From Chamaecrista fasciculata (taxonomy: Eukaryota; Streptophyta; Magnoliopsida; Fabales; Fabaceae): a stretch of DNA of 64,000 nt. Both the position numbers and the translations under genes were made by a program. Location: assembly GCA_003254925.1 (NCBI GenBank), contig QANZ01048027.1:1-64000 (forward strand), in the 5' to 3' direction. This document shows positions 1-12,554 of this stretch, one piece after another. Under the pieces are notes generated by a model. That model was not told the DNA's origin, did not search any database, and worked only from the letters and a program-made list of their open reading frames with translations. Position 1 is the first letter of the stretch. Each line of letters opens with the position of its first letter.

Positions 1-115
1 GGATATAACTAAAAATGATCACAAATGTTGGGGGTACCAACGATTCTTTTGTCGTTATATAATTATTTGCTTAACCCTAATGATGTGTAGGTTAGAAGCC
101 TGTTATTTGAAGAAT

Positions 116-123
116 TATAAATA
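116..123 (+). promoter_or_regulatory. Candidate TATA box of the GT61 gene
   Basis: TATAAATA lies 80 bp upstream of the ATG at 203, a normal plant spacing. The flanking DNA is AT-rich, so this is position-supported only. Confidence 0.4.
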
Positions 124-202
124 TAATGAAACTAAATGGGGGTAATTCCATTCTCTCTACCACACCAACACCATTCATTATATCCTTAGGTGAAATTAAA
201 GC

Positions 203-2265
203 ATGAGTAAAATATCACGTCCTCAAACATCAAGCTCATCAAACAGAATCCCCAGATCAATAATGGGTCATACTCATCATCATCATCACCTTCCCAAACA
301 CAAGCTTTCCATATTCTTCATCTTCATCATCATCATCCAATTATACCATAATAACTCCATCATCACCACCATTCATGATGATCAAAGTGATCACATGATG
401 ATGATCCACAAGCTTCGTGTTTCCACCACATTCCTTCCTCTGAAAGACCTTCGATACTCTCACGTGCCACTCCAAGCCCACACGTGGTTCATGAGCTCTC
501 TCTATGACACCTACCATGAAGGCCAAGTCCAATTCCAAAAATTCCCTTCCATGTCCTCTCAAAATCGCATACTCTGCCTCTCGGGCCGAGATACCCACGA
601 CGGGTCTTGGAATTCCTACGCACTCGTTTGGCCCGAGGCCCGGCCCTATAACTCCACCCTCATGACGGGCCTTACTTTTGTGTCTTACAATCATTACAAT
701 TACGAGAATATCTGGCATGGGCTTTCCGCGGTGTTCCCTTTTGGTGGCCTGGCACATTATGAACAACTGCTCTGTTGGGCCCGACAGGTGGGTTTTGTAC
801 CATTGGGGTGAGCTCAGGCTTGGGATGGGCCCGTGGCTGAGGAGTCTCATGGAGGCCACATTTGATGGGCCTGTGAATGTGGAGGGATTTGGGCTTGGAG
901 ATGGTGATGATCATGGGCCTGGGCCTGGTGGGCCTGTTTGCTTTGAGGAGGCAGTGGTGATGAGGCATAATGAAGGAGGGATGTGAAGAGAGAAGAGGAT
1001 GGAGGTGTATGATTTGATGAGGTGTAAGGCTAGGATTTACTGTGGTGTGGGATCGGACGGTGGAATTAAGTCTAGGATTGGGATGACTTTGTTTTTGAGA
1101 AGTGGGGGAAGATCCTTCAAGAATGATACAGCAGTGGCTGAGATCTTTGGGAGAGCGTGTGAGAAAGTGGAGGGTTGTGAATTCATGCTGGTTCATTCCA
1201 ATAATCTCACATTTTGTGACCAGGTAATATAATTAAGCATCAGTTAGTAAGAAAACAAAATGTAAGAAATGAAAATAAAAGGCCCAATCCTATTTTAGTT
1301 TCTCATGTTTTCTTAAAGTTTTGTTTTGATCCCTCAAGTTTTTTTCCTTCCGTTTTGGTCTCTTATATTTGCTCAAAGTTCTGTTTTGATCCCTCAAGTT
1401 TTTTTTTTGTTCTGTTTTGGTTCCTCAAGTTTCTAAAAAATTCCACCGTTAGTCCCTGACTATTTTCCATCCACTTTTTTTGTTTTAAAAAAAGGAAAAA
1501 AAAAACTAATTTTCATCTCTTAACAATTTTACTCTTTTACAAAAGGGAATAACTTTAATGCAAAAGAGAAAAATTGTTGGGAGATGAAAGTTAGTTTTTT
1601 TTCCTTTTTTTTTTTTTACGGAAAAAGTGGATGAAAAAGAGTCAAGTATTACGGTGAAACTTTTTGAAAACTTGAGGGACCAAAATGGAACTTTGAGAAA
1701 ATATGAGGGACCAAAACAGAATTTTGAGCAAACATGAGGGACCAAAACAGGACTTTGAACAAACATGAGGGATCAAAATAGGACTTTGGCCGAAAACGAA
1801 ATGAAAATATATAAAATGTTAGTGTTAGGTAGTTGATGTGTATATGTGTGTGGGTGCATGCAGGTGAAGGTGATGAGTAAGACAGATATTCTAATATCCC
1901 CACATGGAGCACAATTAACGAACATGTTCCTAATGAATAGGAATAGCAGTGTGATGGAGTTTTTCCCAAAGGGTTGGCTTAAGCTGGCTGGTGTTGGCCA
2001 ATATGTGTACCATTGGATTGCAAGTTGGTCTGGCATCAACCACCATGGTGCTTGGAGAGACCCACATGGCGAACCATGTCCTTATGATGACCAACATGAC
2101 CGTAGGTGTATGTCCTTCTTCAAAAATGCTCACATTGGTCATAATCATACCTATTTCACTCACTGGGCTACACATGTTTTGGATCATCAAGTTAACCAAA
2201 AGAAGCTTATGGAACCTACTTCTTCTTCTTCTTCTCCTTCTTGTAATTGTGGGTCATCACTTTGA
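203..2265 (+). pseudogene. Family 61 glycosyltransferase (DUF563) gene, disrupted
   Basis: This encodes a Golgi-type glycosyltransferase of family GT61, the group that includes protein and xylan xylosyl/arabinosyltransferases and EOGT-like proteins; the exact acceptor is unknown. After the ATG at 203 comes a short His-rich N-terminus and a hydrophobic stretch at about residues 35-47 that would be the type II anchor. The catalytic region follows, including SGRDTHDGSWNSYALVWPEA, then NIWHGLSAVFPF. Exon 1 ends at 1223 (CAG|GTAATA) and exon 2 starts at 1864 in phase 0 with KTDILISPHGAQLTNMFLMN, the family's best-conserved C-terminal block, ending at TGA 2263-2265. Two lesions are visible. One extra base near 740-747 moves the frame from AVFPF to VAWHIMNNCS. 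An in-frame TGA at 984-986 follows HNEGGM, and coding resemblance continues in the same frame after it (REKRMEVYDLMRCKARIYC). Without these the product would be about 470 aa. It is a recent pseudogene, or an intact gene with two sequence errors. Confidence 0.83.
1289..1788. mobile_element. Foldback (MITE-like) element in the GT61 intron
   Basis: The 640-bp intron is mostly an imperfect inverted repeat. The left arm repeats tttgatccctcaag-type motifs (1310-1440) and the right arm carries the complement, cttgagggaccaaaa (1660-1790). The centre pairs as well: ctaattttcatctc near 1505 against gagatgaaagttag near 1580. There is no coding capacity. The same arm motif recurs elsewhere in the window, so it is a dispersed family. 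Confidence 0.7.
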
Positions 2266-5200
2266 TTTGGTTTAATTTGCTTCAAAATTTATACCAATCA
2301 ATATAAGAGTAAATATATGCATTGCTTCCTAAAAAATAATATACATCTTAACAAGCTTAATTTTTGAAACACTATTTTACAATATTCTATCAATTTATGT
2401 ATTTTATATGTTTACTCTAATTATTATAATTTTATCAAGATAGATTGATCGATACGACTTTCTTAAGAAAAAAATTATATAATTTTTCATTTATCTTAAT
2501 TTGTCATGTACAAAGTTCTTTGAATTATATTTTTTTTATGGTTGGTTATATAAAAATGTATTTCTAATTAATACCTTCATATACAAAATTTGTGTCACAT
2601 ATGGTTATTTATTGAGAAGATCTTATAACGAATGAAACTTAAATTTTTATGTTGATGAAGCTTGGCTAATCAACCTAATATTAATATATCTATATCTATA
2701 CTATATTATATGTGTGAGGACCTTTTGGTTGGTAAAAAATAATTAAATTAAAAATTAAAAAAATAAGAAATAAACATGTAGAACTTGATAATTGGCTAAC
2801 TATATAGATAATGAGAGAGAGAGAAAGTAGTATCTAGATGAGATTTAAGAAAGTAAAAATTTATTATTTGGTCTTTTAATTTTCACACTTCTAATGATTT
2901 AATCCTTTAATAATAGAAATATACTATTTAGTCACTGAATAACTATAAACGTCAAATCAAACGTTACATATATATTTTTGTGTCCGTGCCCCTAGTATAT
3001 TATATTGGTTTGAATATTTGGATTGATGGGTTTGATTATATTTGTTTTAAAATTTGGTTTATGAAACATTATAAATGCTATATGCATGGTTGCTGGTCCT
3101 GGGTTATAGAAAAAAAACATATTCTAGGTATTTAGCTTTAATTTTTTCAAATGAAAAATAAAATTAAGAGAGAGAGAGAGGGGTCATGACGGGAATGGAT
3201 GGTTGACATGAAATTATAGGTTAGTTAAAGCCAAGGGTTGATGCAACATGAATACATTACATATAATTAATACATATATATGAATATGATAGTACAATGC
3301 ATGTGCGGTTATATATGTAGCTATATATATACAAATATGACAATAATCATCATTAGGCAGAAGCATGTGATGTGGGTACGTACGTAGTTTGTCAAAGGCT
3401 CAAACACACAACTCTTTCATATAATTTAGATATTAATATATATTATCATCAAGAATATAATGCATGGTTCGCTTTTAATTAATACACATACACCAAGTGA
3501 TGACTAGCTGGTTTATATGTTCATCTCACAAATTTATGACTTGGAAACCTATAATTCAATTGTCCATGGATATCTTTTCCTTTTGTTTTTCTAATCCTTA
3601 ATTCCTTCGTGATGATCGGTCTCATGCATGATTATATATACATGTATACATATAATTAATTGGCATTTGATCAAGGTTGGGTCTAATTAATCAATGGTTC
3701 TTTCACTCTTATCCTACATTAGGATTAGGGTTAAGGTTAGTATATACTATATACATGTACTAATCTTTCAATTCGTTCCAATTTATCTTTGATTTTCTTT
3801 AACTAGTTTCCTAGAAATTAAAATCTTCTTGCCTGCCAAACACATGACAAGAAGCAACTATAGCGCCCACAAAAGCAATCATTAAGCTATCTGCTCTTGA
3901 GATTTCTAGCAATTAGCTGCACTTCACAAGCACAAGTAAATCTAAGATTTCTTTTTCAAAAAGACAATATAATATATGTTAAGAAAATGCAATTTTTGTA
4001 TATCATAAAGTTATTATTTTTTTCCTGTGAAAAAAATAACATACATACATGCATGGGACCCAAGTTCCAAATAGCATTAAATGGGTCATATCTAGGTTGC
4101 AATGGTACAAATTCAATCTGGGAGGGCCCTCTCTAGTCTCCATTTAATGCCACTTGACCCCACAAAATGCTTTTGATTAAAGTCATTAGTTTGTCATTGG
4201 AAGATAAAGAAATAAATAAGGTGATAGATGAGAGAGAAAGGGGTCAACTGAATGGATTGTGTATCTATATATCATAGTTGAAAGTTTTATACTTTTATTA
4301 AAGCTACATGTAATAATATTCCATGATCCGAGGCCTTCATGCAGTAATGAACTTTTTGGCAATAACAATATTTTAATTTTTTTAGACTAAAAATAAAAGG
4401 AAAATTATATATTTTTTTAATAGAAAAAGTTGTATCGTTTGCTAAAATTATTAACTATTATAATTTTTTTTTAATTTACTTTGCTTATTTTCTCCAATAT
4501 ACATCTTTTTAAGTATTTGAGAATTGTTGGTCAAAATATGATAATATTTATCCCACAACAAAGACTTAATTATGGAGCTAACTTATAGTGGAACTATGAT
4601 ACTTGAATGTTTACTCAACTTTAAGTTTAAAAACATGACAGGCCAAAAAAAAACCTTTAACTTATAACTTTTGACCCAATAATGATAACTAGTAAATAAC
4701 TCAAATGACAAAATAAAAAGACAACTGAATCTTGTGTGTTTGAGTAGAAAAACTCCACATTAGGGTAGAAAAAGCAACATAAAATTTAGCTTCATATAGG
4801 AAACAAAAATCACGGGACAGTCTAGTCATTTCCTTTCATTCCTTTATTTCAATTTCAGAAAAAGAAAAAAAAAGATGACAAGTGTTTTCATAAAAAAAGA
4901 TGACAAGTTTTGAAGCTTGCTTTTGTTGACATTTTCACATACTTTTATTTGGACTTAGTGATTTGTGAAAGATGATTATCCCCTAATTTAACCTCAAGGC
5001 TTGAGAAAATGTCATGGTATTGTGAAAATACCACTTTGTATTTATGGCATACACACACACACACACAAACACTAAACTATGGTGAGTTTGTTGACAATGA
5101 AGTGGCAAACAAATTCATAATAATGGGTTTCATCAATCACAAATCTCAAAACCTGTTTGTGTATTGGAAAGTGGCTTCATAATTCTGGTCATCGGAGGAA

Positions 5201-5627
5201 TGTTTGGGGATTGCAATAAATCCAAAATACCATATAAAAGAGTATATATAAGAATAATAGTAAGTTGAAAACGAAGAGACTCTATATATATAGTACACAC
5301 CATAGAGACTTGTATGGGGTCATCAGTCATGAGAAACTCAAACACCCTGTCTTTTACACAAACCAGCTGATTTCTACTTTTCCTTCTTTTTCTTTTTCGT
5401 CAATGATCTGAAACCCAAACTTTATATCCCCATTACTATGACACACCCTTTGAGAAGATCTTGAATTTTCATTCAAGAATCTAATCATCTCATCTCACTG
5501 TTATTCCAAGTATCCCATTGAGAAAATCTTGTTAGTTTCTGTTCATTTCTTGTTTTTGTTTTTGTTTTACTGAGCCATTTTCCCAGGAAAATCCAACTCA
5601 GAACTTTCTGGGAATCTGGGTTTCAGC
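2266..5627. other. AT-rich intergenic region, GT61 to NPH3 gene
   Basis: No convincing gene is seen. The region holds GA microsatellites near 2813-2824 and 3167-3181, a CA run near 5052-5067, a Helitron-like 3' end at 2995, and toward its right end the promoter and 5' leader of the BTB/NPH3 gene. TATA-like runs occur at about 5242-5252 and 5281-5291, but neither can be picked as the true TATA box. Confidence 0.6.
2860..2995 (+). mobile_element. Helitron-like 3' terminus (degenerate)
   Basis: The segment ends gtccgtgccCCTAG followed by T, which fits the CTRR|T terminus of Helitrons. It shares the upstream motif tactatttagtcac and the same end with the better copy ending at 22795. The subterminal hairpin is eroded and the left end is not identified. 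Confidence 0.4.
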
Positions 5628-8600
5628 ATGTGGGAATCAGAGAGTGAGCCAGCATCAGGAAGAGAATATGGGTCTGGTATTCTCACTTCATCCAATCTTG
5701 ATGGGGTCAAGACAGATGGGTTTCAAAGAAGAGGCCACTCTTGGTATGTTAAAATGAAATTTGCAGAAATTTCAGTGCTTTTTGATATTATAATAATAAT
5801 AATCCTAATGAACTAAAATTTTCCACAAGAAATAGCAGAAACTAAAAGCTTTTTGTCCATTCTGATGATAGATACCACTGATTTATCCAATTTTCAATCT
5901 TGAACAACTTGGTTTCAGAAGAAGTAGCAGATGTTTTCGAAGATCATGTGAGGCTGCTTGAACTTTAGTCTCTCCATTTTGCTTGTAGGTATGTTGATAC
6001 TGATATACCAAGTGACTTTCTTGTTCAAATTGGAGAATCCAACTTCCACTTACACAAGGTAACTATCTTTTCCTTTTTCTCTTGACATTTTTTTTTTTTT
6101 TAAAAATCAAGCTTCAAAGTTCTGCTGCTGTGTGATTTCTTAAGAGTAGATCAAGCGCTCAAACTAGAACTTTTAGAAAATCGAATCCTCTGTAATTCAC
6201 TCCTCTGAATTTTCCTGTAATTAGTTGTTTTGTTTTTTGCCTTCATTCCCATATCTTGATGAATTACCAAGAAATTCAGAGGATACGGATTGAAGTTTTA
6301 GCTGTTAAATTAAGTGACTTTGTCTCCCTTGTTCTTGTGAAAGCAGTATCCTTTGCTTTCAAGAAGTGGAAAGTTGAACAGAATCATATACGAATCACGT
6401 GACCCGGATTTGAACAAGATAGCAATGGATGATCTTCCTGGTGGGCCTGAAGCTTTTGAGCTAGCAGCCAAGTTCTGCTATGGAATTTCTGTTGAGTTAG
6501 CAGCAAGCAACATCTCCGGCCTGAGGTGTGCAGCCGAGTACCTTGAGATGACTGAGGACATAGAAGAAGGCAATCTCATATTCAAAACAGAAGCATTCCT
6601 CAGCTATGTGGTTCTGTCTTCATGGAGAGACTCCATAGTGGTGTTGAAAAGCTGTGAGAAGCTTTCTCCATGGGCAGAGAACCTTCAAATCGTGCGAAGA
6701 TGCAGCGAGTCCATCGCTTGGAAAGCTTGCTCTAACCCGAAAGGGATAAGATGGGCATACACTGGAAGACACCCTAAGGTTTTTACCCCAAAATGGAGTA
6801 GTGACATGAAGGAAGATTATTCAAGCCCAAGTAGGTATCATGATCAGCAGGTTCCTCCTGATTGGTGGTTTGAAGATGTTTCAGTCCTTAGGATTGACCA
6901 CTTTGTTAGAGTCATTTCTGCTATTAAGGTAAAGGGTATGAGATTTGAACTAATTGGTGCATCTGTAACACATTATGCTACCAAATGGCTACCAGATTTA
7001 ATTAGTAATAGTAGTAGTGATGGTAACTGGAAAAGTGAACTTGGATTTAATATGATTGTGGTTAGAACTAGGGATGATGATACTTCAACAACACTTCAGG
7101 CTAAGGATCAAAGGATGATCATCGAGAGTCTTATCGGTATAATTCCACCACAGAAGGACAGTGTAACCTGCAGCTTCCTTCTTAAGCTTCTGAGAATGGC
7201 AAACATGTTTAAGGTCGCGCCTGCGCTTACTGCTGAGTTAGAGAAAAGGGTGGCAATGCAGTTTGAACAAGCTACATTGGCTGATCTTATGATTCCTTGT
7301 TATCATAAAACTAGTGAGACAATGTATGATGTGGATCTTGTTCAGAGGTTGCTTGAGAATTTTCTTGTTTCTCAAGAACAGAACGGAAGTTCGAGTCCAA
7401 AAACCAGATTGTCTTTTTCTGATAAGGATTTGGGTGGAAACATAAATAATGCCAAGACAAGAGTTACAAGGCTTGTTGATAGTTATCTTACAGAAGTGTC
7501 CAGAGATAGAAACCTTTCCCTCACAAAATTTCAGGTACTTGCAGAAGCTTTGCCAACATCAGCAAGGACTTGTGATGATGGACTTTACAGAGCAATTGAT
7601 TCCTATCTTAAGGTATTTATTTAATTCATGTTCAGAGGTTTTTGTATGATTCTGAACAAACTGGCAATCCTGCTCAGCCACAATAGAATAGATTCTTGTA
7701 TCTCTTGCTGCCTTAGCATGTTTCTTCTTTCACATCATAAATTCATTAAAAAGGAAAGAGTAAACATACAAATTGGTCCTTGAAATATACAAGAGTTGAC
7801 AACTATCACTGAAAGTCTCCAGATTACACACTTTAATCCTTGAAAGTGGTGGAGACATACAGTTTAGTCACTTAAACATATTTTATAGGGACTAATATAT
7901 AGGGACAAAAGGCTAAAATGTATTAGTTCCATGACTGCATTTTATTCAGGGTCCAGAGTTATAAGTCAAACTTTACGCTGAAAGAAGCATTGTGATATAT
8001 ATAATAGACATAAACCTATATATCACAACATAACAAACTCTAAAGAAGCTTTACAATTTGAAATGGTATTTTGGGTTTTATACAAGTGTGCAACACTTGA
8101 TAGGTCATCAATGTCTTTCTATCACAATTGGAAATTAGGATTTTGAGGAACTTCATTGTTGTGGTCTTCACTTAGTGTATAAGCTTCATTTTGTTTTTCT
8201 GGCAATGTCCTTCCACTGCTGGACTACTTATCTGTGAAAAAAATGAATAGGCACATCCAACACTTTCTGAGCACGAAAGGAAGCGGCTCTGTCGCGTGAT
8301 GGATTGTCAGAAACTCTCAATGGATGCCTGCATGCACGCGGTCCAAAATGAAAGGCTTCCATTAAGAGTAGTTGTGCAAGTCCTATTCTCTGAACAGGTA
8401 AAGATAAGCAATGCATTAGCCAGCAGTAGTACTTCTCTGAAAGATGTTCATGAGTCTCACTACTACCACCAACCAGTGATCACAAATAGAAAAACCCTTC
8501 TAGAAGGGACACCCCAATCATTCCAAGCAGGATGGGAAAGTGCAAAGAAAGACATTAACACACTGAAATTTGAGCTTGAGGGTGTGAAAGGAAAGTACTT

Positions 8601-8820
8601 GGAGATGCAAAATGATATGGAGAATTTGCAGAAGCAGTTTGATAAGATGTTGAAGCAGAAGCAAACATCAGGATGGAGTATTGGGTGGAAGAAACTGAGC
8701 AAGAAGCTCACAAAAAAGACAAATGTAGAAAGTAATGATGATATTGAACCACAGATAATTCCAGATTCATCAGAATTGGACAGGAAGACTCAGAGAAGAT
8801 GGAGAAACTCAATATCATGA
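5628..8820 (+). CDS. BTB/POZ and NPH3 domain protein (NRL family)
   Basis: Four exons join in frame: 5628-5743, 5989-6058, 6347-7612, 8251-8820, giving 673 aa. The BTB/POZ fold lies at about residues 40-130 ([45 protein letters not shown]). The NPH3 domain starts near residue 234 ([15 protein letters not shown]) and runs to about 510, with [13 protein letters not shown] and [13 protein letters not shown] followed by [24 protein letters not shown] Lys/Glu-rich coiled coil follows ([20 protein letters not shown]), and the tail is [11 protein letters not shown] proteins act at the plasma membrane as adaptors, often with CUL3 ligases, in phototropin signalling or polar growth. The C-terminal RxS tail is the kind of site where NPH3 and RPT2 bind 14-3-3 proteins. 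All splice sites are GT-AG and the phases agree. Which paralogue this is cannot be settled, so no symbol is given. Confidence 0.93.
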
Positions 8821-8910
8821 AAGATGGGGAAATCTGATCAATCTTTGAAGATGATGATGTTTCTCATTCTATTCTTTCTTTATAGCTGCATGAATGTCTG
8901 TCACCAAAGT

Positions 8911-9676
8911 AAACAATGTTCTTGTTCCAAATGGCACTTGGATTTCTGTAAAGAGTATCATTTTATTTTTGGTTTTATGATAATACATATGAGATGAAAA
9001 TTCTAAGATGCATAAGAAAAAAGGTTCACTACGGTTTTCGAGGATGTGATGAACCATTGAACTGGAACCATAAAGGAAGAAATATAACTAACATGATGTT
9101 TTTTAACATCAATCTTCATTTTTAGATATAAATTTACATTTTCAACTGATATTCTTTAAGAAGTAAGAAATATATTAAAGAAATGAAAAACAATTTATCC
9201 ATTAATTATCATTTTGAAGACTAAAAAATTTCTATAGAGAGATATGCTTTGTGATGTGCTTTTCTATGAAGATTTGGAAGCACTCACACGGCATGAGAGA
9301 GACAATGCTACTTTTGTTGATTTATGTGACCAAGATATAGACTCTTACTTTACAGATATACTATTTCCCAAAATTTGTTTGGTGACAATGGTGGTTTATT
9401 AGATAGATAGTACATACTAACACAGTAGGGCCTTCAAATATTAGTTATTGAAAAGTAGGGCCTTCAATTAATTAGATATTAGTCATGCTTTCAATAACTA
9501 CCCATTGCTGCTTATTGTGCTAAATACCAAATGCTTTTGCATAATTGCATGGTCACATAATGAAACCCCGACTGTTTTAAATAATAAATAAGAAAGGGAG
9601 AGGAATTGCTGGACCCTACAGTTTAATAATTATGCTGATGGAATTAATCATGCAAGACTCACTAAATTCATCTGAA
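8911..9676. repeat. Segmental duplication, copy 1 (3' flank of NPH3 gene)
   Basis: This non-coding stretch, starting in the NPH3 3' UTR, is repeated in the same orientation at about 15080-15906. Shared blocks include tggaagcactcacacggcat, gtgacaatggtggtttatta and aaataccaaatgcttttgca. Small indels are spread throughout, so it is an old duplication. No other gene is seen between 8821 and 9811. Confidence 0.85.
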
Positions 9677-9811
9677 TAGATTCATTGAGTCCATATATAC
9701 CCAAATCCAACACACATATGATTCAGGTCAGAAAAAAAAAACACACACACACACATATGATTGTTTTGATATTATAAATTATTATTTCCAATTTTGCAAT
9801 GAACTAATTAA

Positions 9812-11756
9812 TCAAAGACCACAATATGCCTTCAAAGCATATTTCTGTGATTGTCCCTCTTTGGTGTACAAATACTTGATGAAGTCATCGTAATCATAGG
9901 GCTTATAGAGCAGAGGGTGTTCTTCATCTACCAATTCCTGAGGAGCTTTTATAATGTACCCTCCTTTTGTTATTGAAAATAGTCCAATTGTGTATCTTGT
10001 TTCATTTCCTTTAATCATCACTCTATGAAATGCTGAATGTAACCTCCCATTTGTCCATGCCTGCAACATTTCATTAATTTCTTTAGCTTCATTTCTCCAT
10101 CTCTCTCTGCTTAGATCGATCATCCTTACAAAACTGACATACATTACTTTAATTTCTTACAAGCTTTCTGTTTACAGCTCAAATTCAAGTACTTATAACC
10201 ATAAAAAAAAGGGCGGTCCGGTGCACGAAGCTCCCACTAGGTGGGGTCTGGAGAGGGTCAAGATGTACGCAACTTACCCCTGTTTTGCAGAGAGGCTGTT
10301 TCGAAGATTTGAATCCGTGACCTCTAAGTCACCAGGCAGCAACCTAGGCTCATCCTCTCAAGTACTTATAACCATAATTATGAAAATTGTACTGGACCTA
10401 TACGGGTTCATCCGGTTCTTAATGAGTCCAGTACAGAACAATCCTTATACCCTCCAATAAAAAAACAGTCAAGTCCACAAACTTATGTTAATTCTAAGAT
10501 TAACTAGTGATGATGAAAGAAATTAAATGGAACCTCATAATAAGAAAAACTTACTATTTGGTTCCTTAATTTGTATCAAGTCAACTAATTAGACTCTGAA
10601 TAATCAAAACATATGACCTAGTCTCTGAATTATTGCATTCATTAACAATTTGGTCCTTGGGTCAAATTCAGGGACTAAATGATAAAAGTTCAGTACAAAT
10701 TTAGGAACCGAAAAGTAAAAATTATTTAATACAAATTCAAGGATCAAACAATATAAAATCAGTTTAAATTCAAAGACTAAATCGTTCACAATAAGAAAAG
10801 AACGTACGTGGAAATTGTCGCCATTGAAGACCACAAAACTGTGAGGTGAGGAGGGGTGGTAAGTGATCCATTTTCCATCTTTGGTTTCAATCTCTAAACC
10901 CCCAACTTCATTTTGGTACAGTATGGACACTGTAGTCCTGTCTGTGTGTCCAAAAAGACCCAGTTTTGCCTCTTGAGTTTCAGGAGCATGATATTTCAAA
11001 AGCCCCACAAGGTAATTTGTAGAATTCATGTGTTCCTCATAGTACTTTTCTACACCCAAACTCTCCAATATCATTTTTCTCACTGTCTCATCCAAATATG
11101 ACATCTGCTCCAAGAAGTGTTGTATTGTTTTTCTGCCAATAATATAAGCAAAAAAAAAAAAAAAGGAAAAAAGGCAAATAAGTACACAATTTAATTAAAC
11201 TACAGGAGCACTAATTAAAAATAACCAAATAACCAATCAAATACGGATAACATTCTTTAGTTTTGTTTGGTATGAAATCCACTAATCTAAAACACCTAAT
11301 CACATGTATAAACATTTTAGGTACGTTAAAATTAAAATGAGACCTGAAATTATTAGAGTTATTTCTTTCAGGCCACAAGGTTCTTTCCAAGCGTTCTATG
11401 TTGTGAGTGAGAAAAGGATCGTTTATGGCCAATCTCTCATGAAGTGGGAGAATAGGCCTTTGGCCAACGTAACCATGGAAAGGCCTATTGGTTATATCAC
11501 AAGGGACATTATTATAGAGAAGCTTGTTTTCAGAAGGGACATCAAAAGCCTCTTTGAGTGTTAAAAATAAGGATTCACGAAGGTTTAAAGGGACCTTATC
11601 AAATAAAGCCTCAAAGCAACCATACTCTTCAAGGGCTTTGTGGACTTTGGATTTGACTGTCTCCCACTCATTATTATTAGGGTTTTGGTTTTGGCCTCCC
11701 AACCGAAGTTTATTGAAGTCAATGATTGGAAGCTTTGGAATGCTTTCTGAACTCAT
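9812..11756 (-). CDS. 2-oxoglutarate/Fe(II)-dependent dioxygenase, AOP-like
   Basis: Three exons on the minus strand (11756-11344, 11132-10808, 10060-9812) join in frame to 328 aa, the usual length of AOP-type plant 2-ODDs. The N-terminal half has the DIOX_N region (PKLPIIDFNKL, EYGCFEALFDKV). The Fe(II) ligands are H200 and D202 in GHTDRT and H258 in HSAFHRVM. The 2-oxoglutarate-binding RxS motif appears as R268-Y-T270, a conservative change. The C-terminus has the AOP signature LVDEEHPLLYKPYDYDDFIKYLY. The family oxidises small specialised metabolites in the cytosol; AOP2/AOP3 act on glucosinolates, but AOP1-like genes occur in most eudicots with unknown substrates, so the substrate is left open. 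Intron 2 holds an Au SINE and a foldback repeat. Confidence 0.9.
10185..10376 (-). mobile_element. Au SINE with 19-bp target-site duplication
   Basis: The element (10204-10357, antisense to the + strand) matches the Au SINE family by its conserved 3' half: gcacgaagctcccac, ggggtctggagaggg, gtacgcaacttacccctg, agaggctgtttcgaa. Read on the minus strand it ends in a T run, as Au elements do. The perfect duplication TCAAGTACTTATAACCATA flanks it at 10185-10203 and 10358-10376. It lies in intron 2 of the dioxygenase, antiparallel to the SINE-free exons but in the same transcriptional direction as the gene. Confidence 0.9.
10552..10800. repeat. Degenerate foldback repeat in dioxygenase intron 2
   Basis: The left part (tactatttggttccttaatt) and right part (ggaaccgaaaagta, tcaaggatcaaac) are loosely complementary and resemble the ends of the other foldback elements in the window. 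Boundaries are not clear. Confidence 0.4.
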
Positions 11757-11869
11757 TATTTTCTTCCCGTTTTATTATACCCCTGTATATCTATCTATGT
11801 GTTCTTGAGTCTTGATCTTGCTATGTATATATAGCAATTCATGTAGGCTTTGCATGTGTTGCAAAGAAA

Positions 11870-12430
11870 AATTAAGAGTAAACCTACTATTTGGTCTCTC
11901 CTTTTTCAGCGTTTTAACTATTTGGTCCCTGCATTTTTGAAATAGACTATTGAGTCCCTCAATAATTACAAATGTTAACTCGTTAGTCCCGGTAACCTAT
12001 GGTCGTTACTAACAGTGATGACATGACCGAACATGGTTCCTAGCACGAAGGTGAAGCTGGTCTGCAAGAAGCCCATCGTATCGTCAGATTCTACAGATTT
12101 TACAAAACATTCTGGGAATTGTCGAAGATGTGAGCGGACAAACAGGGGAAGAGGGACCAAATAGTTGAAATGTAAAACCAGAGCCAACTCAGATTTTAAT
12201 TTTAAAATTAAGGGACTAAAATACTAAATAGTTAAACATGTGGCATTTAATGTGCCACATATGCACTTAACCGCTAAGTCATCACTGTTGATAACAGAGA
12301 TAACCGACAGGGACTAACGAGTTAACATTTGTAATTATTGAGGGACTAAGTAGTCTATTTCAAAAATGAAGGGACCAAATAGTTGAGACACTGAAAAATG
12401 AGGGACCAAATAGTAAGTTTCCTCTTAATT
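11870..12430. mobile_element. Foldback MITE, ~560 bp, long terminal inverted repeats
   Basis: About 130-150 bp at each end are near-perfect complements: left aattaagagtaaacctacta and aatgttaactcgttagtccc, right gggactaacgagttaacatt and tagtaagtttcctcttaatt. The centre is unrelated, GC-richer sequence with no ORF of note. It lies just upstream of the dioxygenase start, so it could influence that promoter. Confidence 0.8.
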
Positions 12431-12554
12431 CATTTATTTGAAAAATATCCTTAATAAGTTAATATATCATCCAAGATTGCTGGACCGAATCAAAAATAAA
12501 ATAAATTTAGCTATGTTTACTGCTTGACCTTTATTTATTATTTAACGTTAATTA

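Noticed and set aside
3718..3736. Telomere-like ttagggtt motifs (also near 75)
   Set aside because: Only one or two units and no array; short telobox-like motifs are common by chance.
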